A stretch of DNA of 55,250 bases. It comes from an uncultured Prevotellaceae bacterium. GTDB taxonomy: Bacteria > Bacteroidota > Bacteroidia > Bacteroidales > Bacteroidaceae. The position numbers and the translations under genes are program-made. Within the stretch, counting starts at the first letter, position 1. Each line of letters begins with the position of its first letter. The stretch lies in NCBI GenBank assembly GCA_900318815.1, contig ONMA01000020.1:1-55250 (forward strand), given 5' to 3'. Below the pieces are notes generated by a model that was not told the origin of the DNA, ran no database searches, and was given only the letters and a program-made list of their open reading frames with translations. Positions 33,146 to 39,811 of this stretch are shown here, in pieces.

Positions 33146-35089
33146 TTACTCCTTGAGCGACTGCACATACTGCCACAGTTTACGGTAGAAGGGATGACGG
33201 CAGAGGGTGTGGCGGTCGCCAAGGATGATGAGCTTCATGCGTGCCCGGGTGATGGCCACGTTCATGCGGCGCAGGTCGCGCAGGAAGCCAATCTGCCCCT
33301 CGTCGTTGGAGCGCACTAAGGAGATAACGATAATGTCGCGCTCCTGTCCCTGGAAGCCGTCGACGGTGTTCACCGAGATCAGGCTGCGGAAAGGTTTGAA
33401 GAACTCACTCTTCCTGACGAGTTGCCTGAGATACTGCACCTGTGCGCGATAGGGCGAGATGATGCCCACGTCGAGCCGCTCGCTCAGGATGCGCTCCTTA
33501 CCTATCATCTCGTAGTAGGCCTGAAGGGTGAGAAGGGTCAGATGAGCCTCAAACTCATTGGAAAGTGAATTATCTCTTAATTCTTCACTCTTCACTCTTA
33601 TCTCTTCACTATCAATCCACGTCATCGGCAGGTCCAGGTCGAGAATGCTCCTGTACTTCACCTCGGGCGCACTCTCCACCATATTATGATAGAACCAGTC
33701 GGAGGAGAAGCGCATGATCTCCTCGTTCATGCGATACTGCATGGTGAGGAGCGTCACCACCTCGGGCTTCTGCTCCACGATGCGCTCCATGAGCGTCTTG
33801 CCCAGCCCGCCCTTCAGAGCCTCATAGCACTTCACCGTGGGCGGCAGCTGACAATGGTCGCCGGCGAAGACCACGCGCCCGGCACGGCGAATGGGAATCC
33901 AGCAGGCGGCCTCAAGAGCCTGAGCGGCCTCGTCGATGAAAAGCGTACCAAACTTCATGCCGTCCAGCAGACGGTTGGCCGAGCCGACAAGAGTGGAGGC
34001 GATGACACGCGCCTCGCCGAAAAGCTGCTGGTTGATGGCAATCTCAAGGGCCGTGGCACGGTCTTTCAGGCTCTCCATCTTCTGGTGCCATTTCTGGTCG
34101 CCCCGCTTACGATTCTGGCGCAGCTGGCGGATGGCCTTGCGAATGGCCCACAGTTGCGGATAGTCGGGATGCGACTCGAAACGACGCTCGTAGGTGAAGG
34201 ACAGCATCTTATCGTCTACCCGCGAGGGATTACCGATGCGGAGCACGTTCAGGCCACGGTCTACGAGCTTCTCCGAGATCCAGTCGACCGCCATGTTGCT
34301 CTGCGCACATACCAGCACTTGGTTCTCGCGGCGCAACGTCTCGTAGATGGCCTCAACGAGCGTGGTTGTCTTGCCCGTGCCAGGAGGGCCGTGAACAACG
34401 GCCACGTCCTTGGCTCGCAACACCTCGTTGACGGCGTGTTCCTGCGTGCGGTTGAGATAAGGAAAGTGCATGTCGGCAAAGGAGAAAGTCTCTGCCCGCA
34501 TGCCACGGGTATAGAAGAGGTCGCGGAGATAGCCCAGACGGCCCTTGGCCCGCATCGTGCGCTCCAGCGCCTCGAACATCATCCGATAGGAGGTCTCGTC
34601 AAAACCCAACTGCACGCCAATCTGTCCCTCGGATGTCTGCAGGTCGATAATCGAGGCGTTGTCGGGCAAGGCAATCACCATGCGGTTGCCGTCGACGTAG
34701 GAAACGGTGCCTTGAAACGAAAAGTGAAGAGTGGAGAGTGAAGAATTTGCTTCCGCACCCATGGACTTTCTACTGGATGCGGAAGCAAATTCTTCACTCT
34801 TCACTCTTAACTCTTCACTCTTAAAGAAGCTCACCGGCCTCCCGAACTCGAAGTTGTGATCCTGTTCCGTCTCGTCGTCCGAGCGGTACACCTCGACACA
34901 GAGCTGATTGAGCGAGTTGTAGTAGCTGCGCCCTACCCTCACCGGAAACCACGCATCGCCACGACTGACACAACGCTGCACGCCCATCTGTTCTTTCACC
35001 TTCTGATGGGCGGCACGCTCTTCCTCATATTCCATCTGCAACAGCATCCGCTGTCGTTGCAGTTCCAAGATAGATCCGGCAGTATTCAT
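33146..35089 (-). CDS. SF1 DNA/RNA helicase (UPF1/IGHMBP2-like) with repeat-derived insertions
   Basis: The 647-residue helicase has Walker A G-P-P-G-T-G-K-T-T-T (about 232-241), D-E-A-A-Q (motif II), G-D-H-C-Q-L-P-P-T, Q-Y-R-M-N, and the C-terminal V-N-T-V-D-G-F-Q-G-Q-E-R and N-V-A-I-T-R-A-R motifs. Two stretches are short DNA repeats read in frame: about residues 88-124 (K-S-E-E-L-R-V-K-S-E-E-F) and about 491-508 (S-E-E-I-R-V-K-S-E-E-L-R). ATG 35089 (MNTAGSILELQRQRM) is preferred over ATG 35185, whose extra 32 residues read through the tRNA terminator. Confidence 0.9.
   Translation of the reverse strand: MNTAGSILELQRQRMLLQMEYEEERAAHQKVKEQMGVQRCVSRGDAWFPVRVGRSYYNSLNQLCVEVYRSDDETEQDHNFEFGRPVSFFKSEELRVKSEEFASASSRKSMGAEANSSLSTLHFSFQGTVSYVDGNRMVIALPDNASIIDLQTSEGQIGVQLGFDETSYRMMFEALERTMRAKGRLGYLRDLFYTRGMRAETFSFADMHFPYLNRTQEHAVNEVLRAKDVAVVHGPPGTGKTTTLVEAIYETLRRENQVLVCAQSNMAVDWISEKLVDRGLNVLRIGNPSRVDDKMLSFTYERRFESHPDYPQLWAIRKAIRQLRQNRKRGDQKWHQKMESLKDRATALEIAINQQLFGEARVIASTLVGSANRLLDGMKFGTLFIDEAAQALEAACWIPIRRAGRVVFAGDHCQLPPTVKCYEALKGGLGKTLMERIVEQKPEVVTLLTMQYRMNEEIMRFSSDWFYHNMVESAPEVKYRSILDLDLPMTWIDSEEIRVKSEELRDNSLSNEFEAHLTLLTLQAYYEMIGKERILSERLDVGIISPYRAQVQYLRQLVRKSEFFKPFRSLISVNTVDGFQGQERDIIVISLVRSNDEGQIGFLRDLRRMNVAITRARMKLIILGDRHTLCRHPFYRKLWQYVQSLKE
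33565..33612. repeat. CTCTTCACT repeat inside the helicase gene (second site)
   Basis: TTCTTCACTCTTCACTCTTATCTCTTCACT is half-palindrome sequence of the GTGAAGAG family without the partner arm. It encodes S-E-E-I-R-V-K-S-E-E-L-R on the minus strand, between helicase motifs, and keeps the reading frame. Confidence 0.75.
34722..34830. repeat. Palindromic GTGAAGAG element inside the helicase gene
   Basis: Arms 34735-34757 and 34778-34800 are perfect 23-bp complements with a 20-base loop, flanked by GTGAAGAG/CTCTTCACT repeats, matching the intergenic copy at 935-1000. The helicase stays open through it, gaining a low-complexity K-S-E-E-x-R-V-K-S-E-E-F segment. Confidence 0.85.
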
Positions 35090-35170
35090 ATCCGCTTCTT
35101 TCTGCTTGTTAAGTAACCTTCTTCCCTGCACAGAGCCGCAGGGGCGGGAGAAGAAAAAGACCGTATTTGC

Positions 35171-35202
35171 AAAAGAGAGACGCACGGACTGTGCATCTCT
35201 CT
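35171..35202 (-). terminator. Terminator after tRNA-Val
   Basis: On the minus strand AGAGAGATGCAC pairs with GTGCGTCTCTCT (one mismatch) around AGTCC and is followed by TTTTG. It begins 9 bp after the tRNA 3' end. Confidence 0.7.
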
Positions 35203-35210
35203 TCTGTCTG

Positions 35211-35285
35211 TAGGGACGCCCGGGCTCGAACCGGGGACCTCTGCAATGTGACTGCAGCGCTCTAAACCAACTGGGCTACGCCCCT
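35211..35285 (-). tRNA. tRNA-Val (anticodon CAC)
   Basis: The 75-nt cloverleaf has acceptor AGGGGCG/CGTCCCT (one G-T pair), anticodon stem CTGCA/TGCAG with loop GTCACAT (anticodon CAC, reading GUG), T-stem CCCGG/CCGGG with TTCGAGC, and discriminator A. CCA is not encoded. The D-stem reads GCCC/GAGC, giving one C-A mismatch where GCTC/GAGC is usual. Its promoter (35304-35335) and terminator are both clear. Confidence 0.85.
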
Positions 35286-35303
35286 ATTTCTTGTTTGCGG
35301 GTG

Positions 35304-35335
35304 CAAAAGTACGCATTTTTTCTGTAACCCGCAAA
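35304..35335 (-). promoter_or_regulatory. Promoter of tRNA-Val
   Basis: On the minus strand TTTG (35335-35332), 20 bp, then TACTTTTG (35311-35304) is an exact consensus match 18 bp before the tRNA. Confidence 0.75.
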
Positions 35336-35443
35336 TTTTTTCGCCATTATTTTCGCCCATGCCCTCATTTTCATCCTTTTTCTGTGTGTAAGTAACCGTT
35401 TTAAAAATAACATGGTGCATTTTGCATCATTACTAAACATAAT

Positions 35444-35543
35444 ACTTACGGTGGCTAAATACCATACTTACGACGACTAAGTGCCATACTTACGATAAGC
35501 AAGTGCCATACTTACGATGACTAAGTGCCATACTTACATTGAG
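35444..35543. repeat. 22-bp tandem array (ACTTACGATGACTAAGTGCCAT)
   Basis: Four units begin at 35444, 35466, 35488 and 35510, with a partial fifth at 35532. They differ at a few central bases. The sequence is unrelated to the other 22-bp arrays at 731 and 44195, but the period is the same. No coding sense. Confidence 0.8.
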
Positions 35544-35587
35544 ACAATACAGAAGCCTGTTCGACCTGCGGTTGAAACTGCCTTTTG

Positions 35588-35880
35588 ACCGCAAAGCGGT
35601 CACCGCTCAATAGCCGTGGGTCGGTACGACCTACGGATAGGTTGTGCATGGTGACATTGACCCTGAAGGGGTTGCCCGAACTCACGGACACCCCTCTTCT
35701 CAATGATATTGGGGCACTCTTTCAGAGTGCTTTTCCATCCATTTCCGTTATCCGTAGGTCCTTCAGACACTACGGCTATCGAGAGGTGACGCTTTCAGCG
35801 TCTATCAACCGTCCTTCGGACACTACGGCTATCGAGAGGTGACGCTTTCAGCGTCTTTCAATCGCAACAATTTGAGTCTG
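35588..35880. repeat. Second palindromic repeat cluster (as 29150-29430)
   Basis: It contains GACCGCAAAGCGGTC (35588-35602), the palindrome GTAGGTCG-type block CCGTGGGTCGGTACGACC at about 35615-35637, and two copies of GGCTATCGAGAGGTGACGCTTTCAGCGTC at about 35774 and 35831. The last copy is followed by TTTCAATCGCAAC, as in the 29372 block. Reading frames here are repeat-derived. Confidence 0.7.
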
Positions 35881-35933
35881 TTTTGATGTAAGTCAAAGAA
35901 GCGGACAAAGAGGGAGAAAAGGGGGACGGGAAT

Positions 35934-35964
35934 TTTGTGTGCGCGCACAAAAGGAGTAACTTTG
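35934..35964 (+). promoter_or_regulatory. Promoter of the small transcription unit
   Basis: TTTG (35934-35937), 19 bp, then TAACTTTG (35957-35964) matches the consensus exactly. The next annotated element is the structured leader and 31-codon frame at 36103. Confidence 0.75.
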
Positions 35965-35969
35965 CACCC

Positions 35970-36102
35970 GTAATCGTGAGGATTACTTTTTAGTCATTCA
36001 TTAGGTTAGTAGTTCTTGGCTATGCCAGACGGCCGAAAACCGCTGGTGGCTTGCCAACGAAAGCAGGCAGGCAGGCCGAGTAAAAGATTTAAGGTAAAGA
36101 TT
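35970..36102 (+). ncRNA. Structured leader or small RNA before the 31-codon frame
   Basis: After the promoter come GTAATC/GATTAC (35970-35986, 5-base loop, then TTTTT), a GCCAGACGG/CCGCTGG hairpin (about 36024-36046) and a CTTGCC/GGCAGG hairpin (about 36049-36073). The stems suggest a folded RNA of about 270 nt ending at the terminator 36203-36240. It may be a non-coding RNA or a regulatory leader. I do not recognise an Rfam family. Confidence 0.4.
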
Positions 36103-36198
36103 ATGTTATTAGATTTTCAAACTACAGCCTTGTTGGTAATAGTTGCAGTTGCGACTATACTTAGTGTAGTCACGCTCATGCATACCAACATTCAGTAG
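36103..36198 (+). CDS. 31-residue membrane peptide (candidate)
   Basis: ATG 36103 opens a 31-codon frame, MLLDFQTTALL... ending HTNIQ, with one strongly hydrophobic stretch (about residues 8-26). It lies in a complete unit: consensus promoter, structured leader and intrinsic terminator 5 bp after the stop. It could be a small inner-membrane peptide. It could also be chance within a small RNA. A longer in-frame start at 36022 would read through the leader hairpins and seems unlikely. Confidence 0.45.
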   Translation: MLLDFQTTALLVIVAVATILSVVTLMHTNIQ

Positions 36199-36202
36199 GG
36201 GG

Positions 36203-36240
36203 AAATGCGGGGTGAGTGATTCATACCGCATTTCTTTTTT
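36203..36240 (+). terminator. Intrinsic terminator of the small transcription unit
   Basis: AAATGCGG (36203-36210) pairs with CCGCATTT (36226-36233) and is followed by CTTTTTT. The perfect stem and T-run make this the clearest terminator in the window. Confidence 0.85.
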
Positions 36241-36314
36241 CACACTTACAGACCAGAAAAATGGAAGAAAACGGCTGTTTAGGGATTTCCCTATCCGATT
36301 ATCGGGTTATTCTG

Positions 36315-36346
36315 TTTGGTTTATATCCCGAAAAACGCTATCTTTG
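36315..36346 (+). promoter_or_regulatory. Promoter of the glycine-zipper lipoprotein gene
   Basis: TTTG (36315-36318), 20 bp, then TATCTTTG (36339-36346) is an exact consensus match 39 bp before ATG 36386. Confidence 0.75.
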
Positions 36347-36385
36347 CACAAAAATTGTGATACACCTTTTATATATAGTAAGCTT

Positions 36386-37183
36386 ATGAAGAAAGAATTG
36401 CTGATAGGAATGAGCGGCTTGCTGCTATTGAGCAGCTGCGGCACGGCCACAGGCACAGGTGCCTACGTGGGAGGCCAGTTTGGTCATGTCATCGGTTCGG
36501 CCATCGGTGCTATATCGGGCGGACGCCACGGCCACGACGTGGGAGCACTCATCGGCACCGTGGGCGGTGTGGCAGCCGGCGCGGCTATAGGTGCTGCCGT
36601 GGACAACGCCGAACAGCGGAAATATCAGGAGGAAATGGCCAACCGGCGCAAGATGAACCCACCCACTCGCGATGAGAGTGGCTTCGATGCCTACGGACGC
36701 GGCGACGACCGCATCGACTTCGACGGCGACGGCAGTACGCCGGGCTACAACATAGCCAGCTCGCAGACGGTGGTGCCCCAGACGGTTTCTGCCTCTTCGT
36801 TAGGGGGCTACAGCCTGCACGTGAACCCGCAGATAGAGATACGCCATGCCCGGGTGGCCGATGCCAACGAGGATATGGTGCTGGTGAGGAACGAGGAATG
36901 CACGGTGTCGTTCGAAATCATCAACCAATCCGACAAGCCACTCTTCAACGTGCAGCCCACGGTGATGGAGGTGACGGGCAACAAGCACATCCATATCTCG
37001 CCCAACCTGAACATCGAGCGCATCCCTCCGCGACAGGGTGTGCGCTACTCGGCAACCATCATTGCCGACGGACGACTGAAGGACGGCGAGGTGGTCATCA
37101 GGATTGCGGTGGCACAGAACAACAGGGAAATCACGTCGCAGATACAGGAGCTGACCGTTCCCACCCGCAAGAAAGCAAAGTAG
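36386..37183 (+). CDS. Glycine-zipper lipoprotein
   Basis: The 265-residue protein has a lipoprotein signal with Cys 18 (L-L-S-S-C-G), then a glycine-zipper region (about 22-70: G-A-Y-V-G-G-Q-F-G-H-V-I-G, G-A-L-I-G-T-V-G-G-V-A-A-G-A-A-I-G) able to insert in or pack against a membrane. The C-terminal half (about 150-260) is a beta-sandwich-like segment with no named family. It probably sits in the cell envelope; its role is unknown. ATG 36386 is set by the signal peptide and promoter. The PL11 gene follows by 43 bp and may be cotranscribed. Confidence 0.8.
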   Translation: MKKELLIGMSGLLLLSSCGTATGTGAYVGGQFGHVIGSAIGAISGGRHGHDVGALIGTVGGVAAGAAIGAAVDNAEQRKYQEEMANRRKMNPPTRDESGFDAYGRGDDRIDFDGDGSTPGYNIASSQTVVPQTVSASSLGGYSLHVNPQIEIRHARVADANEDMVLVRNEECTVSFEIINQSDKPLFNVQPTVMEVTGNKHIHISPNLNIERIPPRQGVRYSATIIADGRLKDGEVVIRIAVAQNNREITSQIQELTVPTRKKAK

Positions 37184-37226
37184 CACCTCAGCTACCCCGA
37201 TACAACTACTACAAACAAACTACAAC

Positions 37227-39431
37227 ATGAAATCAAAGACATTATTAATCACCTCCTTGGCAGCCGTTGCGCTCACGGTGAGCGCACAGCTGCCATCGTC
37301 CAGTTTCAGGCCCCAATGCGCCAACAGCCGCATGATGTGGGCCTCGATCAACAACCAGAAGAATGCCTCCTTGGGCGACTACCAGCAGCACACGGGCAAG
37401 GTGCTCATCAGCTGGCGCATGCTGCCTACGGACTCCTGGGACACCTCTTTCTATCTGTACAGCCGTCCGGCCAACAACGTGAATGCCATGCTGGCACGGC
37501 TCACCTCTAAGCCCGTGGTCAATGCCACCTGCTACCAGCTCTCGTCCGTGCCCACCGCCGAGCGCGTCTACTACCTGATTCCCGGCTCCTACTTCACCGG
37601 CACCGCCCCAGCCACGATTAGCAACGATGCCGACAAGCTGGCCTTGCGACAGGCAGCCCTCGACTCGCTGACGCTCGACGAGCGCATCTACAAGGACAAG
37701 CTGCCTTATATCTCCATTCCCCTGAAATCGACCGAGGATGTCTGCACCATCAAGAACGTGTACTATGGCGCCAACGATGCGAGCGTGGGCGACTTGGACG
37801 GCGACGGACAGATGGAGATTGTAGTGAAGCGCCTGCAGATGGTGACCGACGACGCAGGCAATGTGCTCAGCGATGGTTCGGGTGCCAGCTACTCGGTCAG
37901 GGAGTGTCTCTATGCCGTCATCTGGGATGCCTATAAGCTCGACGGCACCTTTCTCTGGCGCGTGAAGGGCGGCCCCGGCGTCATCTTAGGCAACAGCTCG
38001 GCCTTTGCCGTGGCCGACTTCGATGGTGACGGCTGCGCCGAAATGGCCATCCGCACCTGCGAGGGCACGGTGTTCGGCGACGGCGAGGCAATCCCCGATA
38101 CCGACGGCGACGGCAAGATAGACTATCGCACGTGGGGCAACCAGAACAGCAGCAGCCCCGGATGGGTGGACCACTACAACTCGGCCGGACCGGAGTTCCT
38201 CTCCATCGTCGACGGAAAGACGGGACGCGAGCTGGCCCGCGACAACTTCATCAACCGCGAAACCAGCGAGGCCTGGGGCGACGGCTACTGGAAGCGGGCC
38301 TGCTCGTTCCGCGTGGGCGTAGGTTGTTTCGACGAGACAGGCCTGCCATCGGTAGTCATAGGGCGGGGTGTCTATGCCCGCTCGGTCTTGGAGGCATGGG
38401 ACTATCGCGACGGCAAACTGTCGAAGCGGTGGCGCTTCGACACTAACCAGAGCGGCAAGGGCAAGGACGGCAACCCCAATAGTGCCTACGCCGGGCAGGG
38501 CAACCACTCGTTCAACACCGCCGACCTGGACGGCGACGGCCTTGACGAGGTGATGTACGGCTCGATGGCTGTCGATGACGACGGTCAGGGACTTTGGACT
38601 ACCAAGTTAGGGCATGGCGATGCCAACCACGTGGGCAAGTTCCTGCCCAACCGCGAGGGTCTGCAGGTGTATCATTGTTTAGAGAGCGGCAAGACGATGG
38701 TGGCTCTGCACGATGCCCGCGACGGCAAAGTCATCTGGAAGAAGGACGCAGCCTCCGACAACGATATGGGCCGCTGCATGGTGGCCGACATCGACCCCGC
38801 CCATCCCGGTTGCGAGTTCTGGTACTATCAGGGCGACCTCTTCGACCAGAACGGCATTCCAACAGGCACGAACATGAAGGGCAACGACGTGAGCTGCGCG
38901 GCAGGCATCTGGTTCGACGGCTCGCTCTCCCGCCAGGGCATCAACGAGAAAGGCGTCATCCACAGCTTTGCCAATGGCCGAACGTTCACCATGTACCGCT
39001 ACAACATGTCGATGAACAACAGCACCAAGGGCAACCCCTGCTGGTATGGCGACCTGCTGGGCGACTGGCGCGAGGAGATTATCCTGCCCGACCAGACAAA
39101 GCGGGCCGACATCAAAATCTTCTCCACGTGGTATCCCTCCAACTACAAGTTCCCGTTCCTTATGAGCGACCACACCTACATGATGCAATGTCTGAACCAG
39201 AACATAGGCTATAACCAGCCCAACAACCTGGGCTACTTCCTCGGTACGGGCATGGACATGAGCCAGGTGCCGCTCGCCCCTGCCGACACGCCCGATGACA
39301 TCAAGACCATCGCGGCCCCAGAACAGCACTCCCCTGCATGCCACCTCTACGACCTGAGTGGTCGCGTAGTGACGGCTCCAGTCAAGCCCGGCATCTATGT
39401 AATGGATGGACGGAAACTCGTGATAAAGTAA
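37227..39431 (+). CDS. PL11 rhamnogalacturonan lyase, secreted
   Basis: The 734-residue protein has a signal peptide (about 1-20, V-S-A-Q). The body fits polysaccharide lyase family 11: V-L-I-S-W-R-M-L, then Asp-rich calcium-binding blades (S-V-G-D-L-D-G-D-G-Q, V-A-D-F-D-G-D-G-C-A-E, D-L-D-G-D-G-L-D-E), and W-Y-G-D-L-L-G-D-W-R-E-E near the end. PL11 enzymes cut the rhamnogalacturonan I backbone by beta-elimination. The C-terminus is the shared tail G-I-Y-V-M-D-G-R-K-L-V-I-K. It pairs functionally with the GH106 enzyme nearby. Confidence 0.88.
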   Translation: MKSKTLLITSLAAVALTVSAQLPSSSFRPQCANSRMMWASINNQKNASLGDYQQHTGKVLISWRMLPTDSWDTSFYLYSRPANNVNAMLARLTSKPVVNATCYQLSSVPTAERVYYLIPGSYFTGTAPATISNDADKLALRQAALDSLTLDERIYKDKLPYISIPLKSTEDVCTIKNVYYGANDASVGDLDGDGQMEIVVKRLQMVTDDAGNVLSDGSGASYSVRECLYAVIWDAYKLDGTFLWRVKGGPGVILGNSSAFAVADFDGDGCAEMAIRTCEGTVFGDGEAIPDTDGDGKIDYRTWGNQNSSSPGWVDHYNSAGPEFLSIVDGKTGRELARDNFINRETSEAWGDGYWKRACSFRVGVGCFDETGLPSVVIGRGVYARSVLEAWDYRDGKLSKRWRFDTNQSGKGKDGNPNSAYAGQGNHSFNTADLDGDGLDEVMYGSMAVDDDGQGLWTTKLGHGDANHVGKFLPNREGLQVYHCLESGKTMVALHDARDGKVIWKKDAASDNDMGRCMVADIDPAHPGCEFWYYQGDLFDQNGIPTGTNMKGNDVSCAAGIWFDGSLSRQGINEKGVIHSFANGRTFTMYRYNMSMNNSTKGNPCWYGDLLGDWREEIILPDQTKRADIKIFSTWYPSNYKFPFLMSDHTYMMQCLNQNIGYNQPNNLGYFLGTGMDMSQVPLAPADTPDDIKTIAAPEQHSPACHLYDLSGRVVTAPVKPGIYVMDGRKLVIK

Positions 39432-39811
39432 ACAACGGAATAAACGAATTAAAGTAAACAACGGATTTCACGGATTAAACGGATTAAAATAAACAACGGA
39501 TTTCACGGATTAAACGGATTTAAGCTCAGCTACTTAGAAAATCCGTTTAATCCGTGAAATCCGTTGTTTTGAAATGCAACTTAGGAAATCCGTTTAATCC
39601 GTGAAATCCGTTGTCTTGAAATGCAACTTAGGAAATCCGTTTAATCCGTGAAATCCGTTGTCTTGAAATGCAACTTAGGAAATCCGTTTAATCCGTGAAA
39701 TCCGTTGTTTTTTAATGCTACTTAGGAAATCCGTTTAATCTGTGAAATCCGTTGTCTTAAAATGCGACTCAGGAAATCCGTTTAATCTGTGAAATCCGTT
39801 GTTTATCCCTC
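39428..39811. repeat. ATCCGT array: 47-bp direct repeats with inverted leader
   Basis: Two or three forward units (ACAACGGATTTCACGGATTA) are followed by six units of the complement starting at 39539, 39586, 39633, 39680, 39727 and 39774, exactly 47 bp apart. Within each, AATCCGT recurs every 9 bp. The array runs from the PL11 stop to the CoA-transferase stop, so it fills the gap between two convergent genes and can fold into large hairpins. The 12056-12141 hairpin is the same family. Confidence 0.85.

Noticed and set aside
35090-35185. N-terminal extension of the helicase
   Set aside because: The extra 32 residues come from the gap holding the tRNA terminator; ATG 35089 begins a normal helicase N-terminus.
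35585-35842. 85-codon frame in the palindromic repeat cluster (and 29267-29500)
   Set aside because: Both frames run through repeat DNA shared between the clusters; the peptides follow the repeat, not a protein family.
39428-39811. CRISPR array
   Set aside because: The spacing is regular (47 bp), but the stretches between the cores are conserved, not unique, and no cas genes are near. The same applies to the 22-bp and 40-bp arrays.
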